This document shows positions 57,069 to 64,000 of a stretch of 64,000 nucleotides of DNA, piece after piece. The first letter of the stretch is position 1. The number at the start of each line of letters is the position of its first letter. The notes under the pieces are model-generated. The model saw only the letters and a program-made list of their open reading frames with translations, was not told where the DNA came from and searched no databases. The translations under genes were made by a program, and so were the position numbers. The stretch comes from Salinigranum halophilum (GTDB lineage: Archaea; Halobacteriota; Halobacteria; Halobacteriales; Haloferacaceae). The stretch spans positions 490,130 through 554,129 of the forward strand of contig NZ_ML660182.1 in the NCBI RefSeq assembly GCF_007004735.1, written 5' to 3'.

Positions 57069-58691
57069 ATGGCACTGGACTACGCCGCCGCCTGTGAGTC
57101 GTTCGAGTGGGACATCCCCGAGGGGTACACGCTCCCCGGCGTAATCGAGTCACACGCCGACGCGTTCGGCGACCGGGTCGCGGTCCGTTTCCTGAGCGAG
57201 GAGGGGACACGGGTCGAACGGACCTACGCGGACCTCCGCGCGGGGATGAACCGCTTCGCGAACGCCCTCGCCGACCGCGGCGTCGGGAAGGGTGACCGCG
57301 TGATGCATCTGTTCCCCCGCCATCCCGACGCGTTCGCCGTCCAACTCGGCGCGCTGAAACGCGGTGCCCTCCTGGTCCCGTGTTCGTCGATGTTGAAGCC
57401 GAAGGACATCTCGTTCCGCGCGTCGGACTGTGAGGCGTCCACCATCGTCGCCCACGCGTCGCTCACCGACATGGTCGAGCCCGTCCTCGACGAGACGCCG
57501 CTGGAGAACACCATCTGTCTCGACGGCGCGCCCGACGGCTGGGAGGGCTTCGCCGACCTCACCGCGGACCGGTCGGCCGACCACGACGGCCCCGACGTCG
57601 GCGCACAGGACCCGATGTCTATCAACTACACCTCGGGGACGACGGGCCAGCCGAAACCCGTGCTCCACAAGCACCGCTGGATGCGCTGTTTCGAGCTCGT
57701 CAACGGCCCCTACTGGTGGGGGCTCACGGCCGACGAGGACCTCTCCGACGAGTTGATGTGGGCGACGACCGGGACGGGGTGGGCCAAGTGGTTCTGGAGT
57801 CCGGTCGGCGTGGGGCTCACCACGGGTGCGACCCAGCTCATCTACGACGGCGCGTTCGACACCGAGACGTTCCTCGACATCATGGCCGAGGAGGGCGTCA
57901 CGAAGCTCTGTGCCGTCCCGACCCAGTACCGGCTGTTCGCCCAGGAGGAGCTGGCGGACTGGGACCTCGCGCTCACCGACGCGCTCTCGGCGGGCGAGCC
58001 GCTCAACCGCGAGCCGATCGAGGCGTTCCAGGAGGAGGTGGGAGTCACCCCGCGCGACGGCTACGGCCAGACCGAGACGGTCGCGCTCGTGACGAACTAT
58101 CCCGGCATCGAGGTGAAGGAGGGTTCGATGGGCAAGCCCACGCCGGGCATGGGGACGACCATCATCGACACGGTCGAAGATGAGCCGGTCGAAGACGGCG
58201 AGATCGGTGAAATCGCCGTCCCCGTCGACTGCCCGGGTATCTTCGACGGCTACTACGAGAAGCCCGACCTCGACGCCAAGACCTTCGCCGGCGACTACTA
58301 CCGGACCGGTGACCTCGCCTCGCGCGACGACGACGGCTACCTCTTCTTCGAGGGGCGAGCCGACGACATCATCATCTCCGCGGGGTACCGCATCGGCCCG
58401 TTCGAGGTCGAGGACGCGCTCGTCTCTCACCCCGCGGTCACCGAGGCGGCCGCGGTCGCGTCACCGCACGACGACCGCGGGAACGTCGTCAAGGCGTACG
58501 TCGTGCTCGCCGAGGGGCACGAGGGCTCTGACGAGTTGGCGACGGAGATACAGGAGTTCATGAAAGAGGAGACGGCACCGTACAAGTACCCACGACGGAT
58601 CGAGTTCGTCGACGACCTCCCGAAGACCTCCTCGGGGAAGATTCGGCGCATCGAACTGCGAGAGGAGGAACGAGCGCAGTTCGGCTCGTAA
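57069..58691 (+). CDS. acyl-CoA synthetase (AMP-forming)
   Basis: This 540-residue enzyme of the ANL superfamily activates a carboxylic acid with ATP and CoA. It shows the P-loop-like YTSGTTGQPKPVLH (about 188-201), DGYGQTETVALV in the A5 region, the YYRTGDLAS hinge Asp and the C-terminal PKTSSGKIRR with the catalytic Lys. Its pattern fits medium-chain acyl-CoA synthetases. It may feed the acyl-CoA dehydrogenase pathway elsewhere in the window. A 19-bp dyad precedes the promoter, suggesting repressor control. Confidence 0.9.
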   Translation: MALDYAAACESFEWDIPEGYTLPGVIESHADAFGDRVAVRFLSEEGTRVERTYADLRAGMNRFANALADRGVGKGDRVMHLFPRHPDAFAVQLGALKRGALLVPCSSMLKPKDISFRASDCEASTIVAHASLTDMVEPVLDETPLENTICLDGAPDGWEGFADLTADRSADHDGPDVGAQDPMSINYTSGTTGQPKPVLHKHRWMRCFELVNGPYWWGLTADEDLSDELMWATTGTGWAKWFWSPVGVGLTTGATQLIYDGAFDTETFLDIMAEEGVTKLCAVPTQYRLFAQEELADWDLALTDALSAGEPLNREPIEAFQEEVGVTPRDGYGQTETVALVTNYPGIEVKEGSMGKPTPGMGTTIIDTVEDEPVEDGEIGEIAVPVDCPGIFDGYYEKPDLDAKTFAGDYYRTGDLASRDDDGYLFFEGRADDIIISAGYRIGPFEVEDALVSHPAVTEAAAVASPHDDRGNVVKAYVVLAEGHEGSDELATEIQEFMKEETAPYKYPRRIEFVDDLPKTSSGKIRRIELREEERAQFGS

Positions 58692-58834
58692 GCCGGGGCA
58701 CCGGGGGTGACGACTGTTCCGCTCGCCACACCGACGATGACGAGCGGCTCGAAGCCGAGCGACCACGACGAGAGCGCGCTGTCGTCCGGTCGACAGTCGC
58801 CAGCGGGAACCGACACGGGCCGGCCCTCTGAGCG

Positions 58835-59446
58835 TTACTCGGTCGAACCGGTCGACTCCGGCGACTCGAACGTCTCCTCGTCGGGCAGTTCGCGGAAGGC
58901 CGCCTCGAAGTCGTCGTTCGAGTACTCCGTCAGCGTCTCGTCGAGTTCGCTCCGAAGCTGTTCCATCCGTTCGGTGAGTCGTTTGTACTCCGTCGTCGGC
59001 TCGTCCTTCTGGGCGCTCTCGAGGGTGGCTTTCTTCGAGGCGAGCGCGAAGAACTCCTGGGTTCGGCTGTCGAACGCCGCGCGCGAGAGCAGCACCGACA
59101 CCACCGAGTGCAGTTCCTCGCGGGTGACGGGTTTGACGAGGTAGTCGTCGAACGGCATGTCGACGATGTCGACGTCGGGCTCGACGGCCGTGATCATCGC
59201 CACACGACAGTTGATTCCCCGCTCGCGAAGCGCCGCGAGGACCTCGTCGCCGGTCATCATCGGCATCCGTCGGTCGAGCAGGGCCACGTCGACGTCGTCA
59301 GTCGCCAGTTCGAGCGCCTCCTCGCCACCGGTGGCGACGCGGACCTCGTACTCGTCGGTCAGCCAGTGGGCGTACAACTCGGCGAGTTCGGCCTCGTCGT
59401 CGGCGACCAGGACGACTGGGGGTCCGTCACTGTCGGTGCCTGCCAT
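58835..59446 (-). CDS. response regulator with HalX domain
   Basis: This 203-residue protein has an N-terminal receiver domain (10-125) with acidic pocket VADDEAE, phosphoacceptor D58 in ALLDRRMPMM and Lys in YLVKPVT. A C-terminal HalX helical domain (about 135-190, coiled-coil TEYKRLTERMEQLRSELD) follows. HalX regulators are haloarchaeal two-component outputs of unknown mechanism. The promoter has a TATATCA site about 31 nt from the start. It is divergent from the photolyase. Confidence 0.88.
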   Translation of the reverse strand: MAGTDSDGPPVVLVADDEAELAELYAHWLTDEYEVRVATGGEEALELATDDVDVALLDRRMPMMTGDEVLAALRERGINCRVAMITAVEPDVDIVDMPFDDYLVKPVTREELHSVVSVLLSRAAFDSRTQEFFALASKKATLESAQKDEPTTEYKRLTERMEQLRSELDETLTEYSNDDFEAAFRELPDEETFESPESTGSTE

Positions 59447-59503
59447 CTGTTCTCGATACTACCGTCTCACTCCTCGTATATCATGGTGACGACAGCCACA
59501 ACG

Positions 59504-59508
59504 AATTA
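59504..59508 (+). promoter_or_regulatory. TATA-like box 25-29 nt before mini-ORF of the photolyase gene
   Basis: AATTA is centred 27 nt before the ATG at 59533, placing the predicted transcript start on the mini-ORF. Confidence 0.4.
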
Positions 59509-59532
59509 CCCCGACCGTTCCCTAGCCGACGC

Positions 59533-59580
59533 ATGACACCGACCGCGCCGACTCGTCGACGGGAACGGGAGCGACCATGA
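59533..59580 (+). CDS. 15-codon Arg-rich upstream ORF overlapping the photolyase gene
   Basis: ATG 59533 encodes MTPTAPTRRRERERP and ends with the TGA at 59578-59580, sharing ATGA with the photolyase start at 59577. The basic composition is unusual in an acidic proteome. Arg-rich nascent peptides can slow ribosomes, so it could modulate translation. Confidence 0.35.
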   Translation: MTPTAPTRRRERERP

Positions 59581-61088
59581 CCGTCTGGCTTCTCGGCGAC
59601 CAGTTAGCACCCGACGCGACGCCGCTCGAGACCGCCGACCACGTGCTCATGATCGAAGCGCACGGCTTCGCCGCCCGTCTCCCGTACCATCCGGCGAAGC
59701 TCACCCTGCTCTTCTCGGCGATGCGTCACTGTCGCGACGAACTCCGCGAGCGGGGGTACGAGGTGACGTACGTCGAAGCGGAGACGTTCGGCGAGGGCTT
59801 AGACGAGTACTTCGGGGCCGCCCCCGGTGACGCGCTCGTCCTGATGGACCCGCCGAGCCACGGCGCGGCCGAACGGTTCACGGCGATGGTCGAAGACCGC
59901 GGTGGCAGCCTCACTCTCGTCGAGAACGACGCGTTCCTCACCACTCCCGACCAGTTCGACCAGTGGGCCGGCGACCGGACCGTCGAGGACGGCTTCAGGC
60001 AGGAGCGGTGGTACCGGTTCGTCCGCCGGGAGTTCGACATCCTGATGGACGGCGACGAGCCTGAGGGGGGTGAGTGGAACTACGACGACGAGAACCGCGA
60101 GACTCCCGGCCCGGAGTGGACGCCACCGCCGACGCCGACGTTCGAACCCGACGCGCTCACGCGGGAGGTCCACGAGTTCGTCACGGAGCGATACGACGAC
60201 CACTGGGGTAACCCCGCGCTGGACGCGGTGGTGTGGCCCGTCACCCGGGCGGAGGCCCGGTCGGCGCTGGACCATTTCGTCTCGACGCGTCTCCCCGAGT
60301 TCGGCGCGTACCAGGACGCGTTGGTGGAGGGCGAGTGGGCGCTGTCGCACTCGCTTCTGTCCTCGTCGCTGAACCTCGGCCTCCTCCGCCCGCAGGAGCT
60401 GGTCGACGCCGCCGTCGAGGCCTACCGCGCGGGAGACGCACCGCTCAACTCCGTCGAGGGGTTCGTCCGGCAGGTCGTCGGCTGGCGGGAGTTCATGCGC
60501 CACGTCTACCGGCGGGGGATGCCCGCCATGGGCGAGGCGAATCAGCTGGAACAAGAGCGGGCGCTCCCGCCGCTGTACTGGGACGGCGAGACCGACATGA
60601 CGTGTCTCTCCGAGGCGGTGTCGCACGTGTACGACCGGGGGTACGCCCACCACATCGAGCGGCTGATGGTGCTCTCGAACTTCGCGCTCGTCTACGGGGC
60701 CGACCCCCAGGAGTTGAACCGGTGGTTCCACCTGGGGTTCGTCGACGCGTACCACTGGGTGACGACACCGAACGTCGTCGGGATGGGCTCGTTCGCCACC
60801 GACGTGCTCTCGTCGAAGCCTTACGCGTCGTCGGGCAACTACATCAACAAGATGAGCGACTTCTGTGCCGACTGCGAGTACACCGTCTCGCGCACTACCG
60901 GCGAGGGGGCCTGCCCGTTCAACGCGCTGTACTGGGACTTCCTGAAGGAGAACGAGGAGACGCTGCGGGGGACCGGCCGCATGGGCCTGATGTACTCGCA
61001 CGTCGACCGGAAGGACGACGAGGAGTGGGCGGAGATTCGAGAACGCGCGGCTGACGTGCGGGAGATGGCTCGAGAGGGGACGCTCTAA
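59577..61088 (+). CDS. iron-sulfur cryptochrome/(6-4) photolyase (FeS-BCP type)
   Basis: This 503-residue flavoprotein of the PhrB-like photolyase clade starts with the Rossmann-type antenna domain (1-130, MTVWLLGDQLAP) and continues with the helical FAD domain. Four cysteines, C343, C430, C433 and C446, have the spacing (87-3-13) of the 4Fe-4S ligands known in this clade (88-3-13 in PhrB). FAD-binding features include GWREFMRHVYRRGM and NRWFHLGFVDAYHW. It repairs UV photoproducts in a light-driven reaction, expected in a sun-exposed halophile. Confidence 0.92.
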   Translation: MTVWLLGDQLAPDATPLETADHVLMIEAHGFAARLPYHPAKLTLLFSAMRHCRDELRERGYEVTYVEAETFGEGLDEYFGAAPGDALVLMDPPSHGAAERFTAMVEDRGGSLTLVENDAFLTTPDQFDQWAGDRTVEDGFRQERWYRFVRREFDILMDGDEPEGGEWNYDDENRETPGPEWTPPPTPTFEPDALTREVHEFVTERYDDHWGNPALDAVVWPVTRAEARSALDHFVSTRLPEFGAYQDALVEGEWALSHSLLSSSLNLGLLRPQELVDAAVEAYRAGDAPLNSVEGFVRQVVGWREFMRHVYRRGMPAMGEANQLEQERALPPLYWDGETDMTCLSEAVSHVYDRGYAHHIERLMVLSNFALVYGADPQELNRWFHLGFVDAYHWVTTPNVVGMGSFATDVLSSKPYASSGNYINKMSDFCADCEYTVSRTTGEGACPFNALYWDFLKENEETLRGTGRMGLMYSHVDRKDDEEWAEIRERAADVREMAREGTL

Positions 61089-61224
61089 CTCGACGTAGGG
61101 TGTGAGCGCGCCGAACGCCGCCAGCCCGGTGTCGGGCACGTCTCGGCGGGCCGCCCGAGCACGCCGCTCGACGGCCGCGCTCGTGAACCGAAAGAGAGAC
61201 AACCGGAACCGGTTATCCCCGAGT

Positions 61225-61479
61225 ATGCGCCCCTCACACCTCGAACTCCTCCCGGAACTGCTCGAACTGCTCGTGTTCGGACTCGGGAGCGTGCTTCTCT
61301 CGGCCGCCGGCGTGTACATCGAGCGGTTCGCGCTGCTCACGGTCGAGGGAGGACAGCTCGCACTCGGTGCCTGGGTGGCACTCATGGGTGTCATGGCCTT
61401 TTACTTCGCCTATCTGACCGTCACCGAGAAGTTCCGTCCGCGGTTCGTCCGGTTCGTTCGGACCGTCACCGGCCCCTGA
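61225..61479 (+). CDS. small two-helix membrane protein
   Basis: This 84-residue protein has two helices (about 10-32 and 42-66) and a basic C-terminal tail (EKFRPRFVRFVRTV). ATG 61225 is chosen because the upstream in-frame sequence is Arg-rich and not protein-like for this genome. It lies 136 nt downstream of the photolyase. No family recognised. Confidence 0.7.
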   Translation: MRPSHLELLPELLELLVFGLGSVLLSAAGVYIERFALLTVEGGQLALGAWVALMGVMAFYFAYLTVTEKFRPRFVRFVRTVTGP

Positions 61480-61548
61480 GCGTCGACTGTCTCGACCGAC
61501 GCACCTCGATTCGGTCGGCCGGCCGCGATGTCACCGTCACCTGGCGTC

Positions 61549-62136
61549 TCACCGACCCAGCCCGTGGAACTCGTCGTTGGGCCGCATGTCGGCGAACATC
61601 GCCATCCGGTTCGAGAGGTTGAAGAACGCCGTCACCGCGGCGATGTCCCAGATCGCCTCCTCGGAGTAGCCCGCGTCCTCGAGCAGTGCGATGTCTTCCT
61701 CGGTCACCTCGGCCGGGGATTCGGTGAGCTTCACGGCCACGTCGAGCATCGCCATACGCTCGTCGGAGACGTCCGCCGTACGGTAGTTCGCCACCAGCTG
61801 GTCGGCGAGCGTCGGGTCCTTCGCGTAGATGCGCGCCAGTGCGCCGTGGGCGACGTTGCAGTAGTAGCAGTGGTTCACGCCGGAGACGGCGACGACGATC
61901 ATCTCGACCTCCGCTCTCTCCAGGGCCGTGTCCTCGACGAGCGCGTCGTGGTACGCGAAGAACGCGCGGAAGTGCGAGGGCTTGTAGCCGAACGCCGAGA
62001 AGACGTTGGGGGTAAAGCCCGCGCGTGCGGTCTCGTCGGCGATTCGCTCCTGCAGGTCCTCGGGCAGGTCCTCGAAGTCGGGCACGGGGAAGCGTCGCAT
62101 CGCGTCGTCGTCGAGTTCCGGGGTCGAATCTGCCAT
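61549..62136 (-). CDS. AhpD/carboxymuconolactone-decarboxylase-like peroxidase-related protein
   Basis: This 195-residue all-helical protein has the AhpD-type redox motif in VNHCYYCNVAHG (Cys-X-X-Cys followed by His, about 88-98). It belongs to the peroxidase-related branch that couples thiols to peroxide defence. It probably works in the cytosol; its electron donor is unknown. It is convergent with the small membrane protein gene at 61225-61479. Confidence 0.85.
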   Translation of the reverse strand: MADSTPELDDDAMRRFPVPDFEDLPEDLQERIADETARAGFTPNVFSAFGYKPSHFRAFFAYHDALVEDTALERAEVEMIVVAVSGVNHCYYCNVAHGALARIYAKDPTLADQLVANYRTADVSDERMAMLDVAVKLTESPAEVTEEDIALLEDAGYSEEAIWDIAAVTAFFNLSNRMAMFADMRPNDEFHGLGR

Positions 62137-62211
62137 AGTCGGCGTTCGACGGGAGGGGTCAAAGGTGCAACGGCGAGGACGAGGGCGAGTGTTCGGGTGG
62201 TGGTCGCGGGC

Positions 62212-62706
62212 TCACCCCACGAACAGCACGCCGACCCACGCCGCGGTGACGAAGACGCCGAGCGAGAGCAGGCTGTAGTTGCCGAGGGTGCTGTCGGCGG
62301 TCCACAGCGAGAGCGTGAACTTCCGGCCGGAGAGCGGCCAGAGGGGCCTGATGCCCATCGGCGTCAACACGTCGGCCAGGAGGTGCGAGCCGACGCTCAC
62401 GAGACCGACCGCGGCACCGACCGTCCCCAGCGTCTCGGGACCGTACGGCGCGCCGAGGCCGAGGCGACCGACGGCGACCCCCGCCGCGCCCAACACGCCC
62501 CCGAGGAGAAGCGCGAACCAGACCGTGTGCGTCACGCCGCGGTGTGAGAGGCCGGGGACCCGGTGGTCGAGGTCGGGGAGCATCGCCAGCCAGAGCGCGC
62601 CCGCGCCCACGACGAACGCGAGGTCGACCAGCCCAGTCATCACGAGGGCGACGCCGACCGGCGCGAAGGTGAGCAGTGCGACACCGTAGTGGCCGTTGCG
62701 GTACAC
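62212..62706 (-). CDS. DUF457/YdjM-type membrane-bound metal-dependent hydrolase
   Basis: This 164-residue protein has four predicted helices and the family's His/Asp motifs: GHYGVALL at the N-terminus, AMLPDLDHRVPGLSHRGVTH (about 41-60) and SVGSHLLADVLTPMG (about 104-118). These residues are thought to bind a metal. The substrate is unknown. Confidence 0.85.
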   Translation of the reverse strand: MYRNGHYGVALLTFAPVGVALVMTGLVDLAFVVGAGALWLAMLPDLDHRVPGLSHRGVTHTVWFALLLGGVLGAAGVAVGRLGLGAPYGPETLGTVGAAVGLVSVGSHLLADVLTPMGIRPLWPLSGRKFTLSLWTADSTLGNYSLLSLGVFVTAAWVGVLFVG

Positions 62707-62769
62707 AGTGAATGGGGAGCGTCGAGCAACGAGTACCTGACGACTCGCCGCGGCGGGCCCGACGTCGGT

Positions 62770-63330
62770 TCAGTCGCGCCACTTGATGCTACAGCCGCGG
62801 GAGGGGACGACCTCGACGTCGACGGCCTCGTCTGCGAGCACGGCCTCGACGGCCTCGCGCATGACGTACTCGTCTGCCTCCTCGTCGGGGCTCATCGCGT
62901 CGTCGATGCGCCCGTGGTACCGGAGACGGAAGGTGCCGTCGTCGTTCGCGAAGAGGAACGGGTCGGGCGTACACGTCGCGCCGTACGTCTCGGCGACCTC
63001 CTGTGACTCGTCGCGGAGGTACGCGGTGTACTGGACGCGGCCGTCGTCGACGTACTCGCGCATCTTCTCGAAGGAGTCGTCGGGGTACTCCTCGGCGTCG
63101 TTCGGATTGATACCGACGACCGCGAGGTCGTCGTACGCCTCGGCGAGGTGGTTCAGTTCGTCGAACTTCGCCTGCGCGTAGGGGCAGTGGTTACACGTGA
63201 AGACGACGAGCAGCGCGTCGTACTCGGCGAACGAGCCGAGCGAGTACGTCTCGCCGTCGGTACCGACGAGGCTGAAGTCGGGCGCTTCGTCACCGAGGTC
63301 GAGGTTCCCTTCGGACTCTGTTAAGACCAT
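62770..63330 (-). CDS. thioredoxin-family (AhpC/TlpA-like) protein
   Basis: This 186-residue cytosolic thioredoxin-fold protein starts with DLGDEAPDFSLVGTDGETYS (AhpC/TSA-like) and has a CxxC active site in VVFTCNHCPYAQAKF (about 49-52). A third conserved region is GATCTPDPFLF with the cis-Pro position. There is no signal peptide. Redox partner unknown. Confidence 0.85.
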   Translation of the reverse strand: MVLTESEGNLDLGDEAPDFSLVGTDGETYSLGSFAEYDALLVVFTCNHCPYAQAKFDELNHLAEAYDDLAVVGINPNDAEEYPDDSFEKMREYVDDGRVQYTAYLRDESQEVAETYGATCTPDPFLFANDDGTFRLRYHGRIDDAMSPDEEADEYVMREAVEAVLADEAVDVEVVPSRGCSIKWRD

Positions 63331-63399
63331 ACCACTGGTTAGGAGTCGTGGAAAAAAGTCGTTGTGTGTCCACGGTCGGCCCGGACGGGGTCGCCTCGC

Positions 63400-64000
63400 T
63401 CAGGGCGGGGTGATGACGGCGCGTCCGTCGATCTCGCCGTGTTCGAGCCGTTCGGCGACGGTGTTCACGTCACCCAGGTCGTACCGCTCGGTGTGGAGGT
63501 CGACGGCCCCGCGGTCGACGAGCGCGACGAGTTCCTGCAGTTCCGCGTAGCGGCCGACGAGCGTGCCCCTGAACGCGAACTCGCCGTTGACGAGCGCCTG
63601 TGCGGGTTCGTGGATGTGACCGCCGTAGCCGATGATGTGGTGGTCACCGCCGGCGGCCGTGATGTCGGGCGCGAGCGCCGTCGTCTCGTCGCGGCCGACG
63701 AAGTCGAGCACCTGCTGTGCGCCGACGCCGCCGGAGAAGTCCGTGACGGCGTCGGTCACGTCCTCGGTCTGGGGGTCGACGGTCTCGTCGGCTCCCAGGT
63801 CCGACGCGAGGGCGCGCGCGGACTCTTTGAGGTCGACGGCGACGATGTCGGCGGCGGACATCGCCCGGAGGCACTGCAGGCCGATGTGGCCGAGGCCGCC
63901 GACGCCGATGACGACCGCCGTGTCGCCGGGGTTGAGTTCGCGGACGGCCTTCTTCGCGGCGTGGTAGGCGGTGATGCCCGCGTCGGCGTGCGGGGCGATG
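63400..64000 (-). CDS. zinc-type alcohol dehydrogenase (partial, N-terminus beyond window)
   Basis: The frame runs out of the window at its 5' end; the visible 199 residues are the C-terminal Rossmann domain. Visible features are NPGDTAVVIGVGGLGHIGLQ (NAD-binding glycine loop), VAVDLKESARALASDLGAD with Asp at the end of strand 2 (NAD preference) and GGVGAQQVLDFVG. It matches medium-chain Zn-dependent NAD(P) alcohol dehydrogenases. The catalytic zinc ligands would be in the missing part. Confidence 0.88.
   Translation of the reverse strand, partial: IAPHADAGITAYHAAKKAVRELNPGDTAVVIGVGGLGHIGLQCLRAMSAADIVAVDLKESARALASDLGADETVDPQTEDVTDAVTDFSGGVGAQQVLDFVGRDETTALAPDITAAGGDHHIIGYGGHIHEPAQALVNGEFAFRGTLVGRYAELQELVALVDRGAVDLHTERYDLGDVNTVAERLEHGEIDGRAVITPP

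Noticed and set aside
1-64000. tRNA, rRNA, insertion sequences, integrase sites and CRISPR arrays
   Set aside because: I found no tRNA cloverleaf, rRNA segment, transposase or integrase gene, or regularly spaced repeat by reading. A dedicated tRNA and covariance-model search could still find one.

Overview
The window is a 64 kb piece of a haloarchaeal chromosome (class Halobacteria). The evidence is GC-rich DNA, acidic predicted proteins, Tat-type lipoprotein signals (twin Arg followed by a lipobox), TATA-like boxes about 25-30 nt upstream of start codons (leaderless or nearly leaderless transcripts), HisKA and HalX signalling proteins of haloarchaeal type, and a complete archaellum/chemotaxis locus containing the archaeal adaptor CheF. 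I cannot fix the genus from sequence alone. I saw no rRNA, tRNA, CRISPR array, transposase or integrase, so this looks like stable core chromosome rather than an island.

Layout. 1-1135: end of an SRPBCC protein and a nitrilase-family amidohydrolase, followed by a gene-free stretch with three consecutive stem-loops (candidate ncRNA). 1582-5153: proline catabolism (P5C-dehydrogenase-like ALDH, Bat-type HTH regulator, proline dehydrogenase). 5336-11255: a five-gene Liv-type ABC importer whose last gene overlaps an EamA exporter. 11330-18695: DUF4112 protein, a possible decayed gene, SDR reductase, RIO-like kinase, acyl-CoA dehydrogenase, PAS histidine kinase and PfkB sugar kinase.

18715-40939 is the motility and taxis region. 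A leftward set carries a hypothetical protein, cheY, a two-domain cheC, cheD, a FlaD/E-domain protein, an actin/MreB-like protein and a membrane protein with a PH-like domain. A rightward set carries an EarA-like regulator, two archaellins, and arlCE-F-G-H-I-J plus cheF. A KaiC-like ATPase (CirA-like) lies antisense between them. A second leftward operon carries cheB-cheA-cheR-cheF, and cheW is divergent from it. Archaellins form the filament, ArlCE/F/G/H/I/J the motor, and CheY acts on the motor through CheF. No chemoreceptor gene is in the window.

40950-46893: membrane proteins, an MscS channel, an RNA-binding protein, FolA, a NUDIX hydrolase, a zinc ribbon and a 2Fe-2S ferredoxin. 46977-54918: a run of exported redox and metal proteins (DsbA-like, TlpA-like, CcdA, beta-propeller, DyP-like lipoprotein, Sco-like, Tpd/P19-like iron-binding lipoprotein, MFS carrier) that together resemble an extracytoplasmic metal/thiol handling module. 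54959-64000: methyltransferase, aldo/keto reductase, acyl-CoA synthetase, HalX response regulator, an iron-sulfur photolyase, AhpD-like, DUF457 and thioredoxin-family proteins, and a truncated alcohol dehydrogenase.

Points most worth a second look: several genes preceded by short, apparently leaderless upstream reading frames that end exactly on the ATGA/GTGA of the main start; the actin/PH/FlaD cassette inside the chemotaxis cluster; the redox/metal module with a DyP homologue that has lost its catalytic Asp; the stem-loop region at 1200-1362; and a small membrane gene at 56730-56968 that appears frameshifted or lacks a canonical start.
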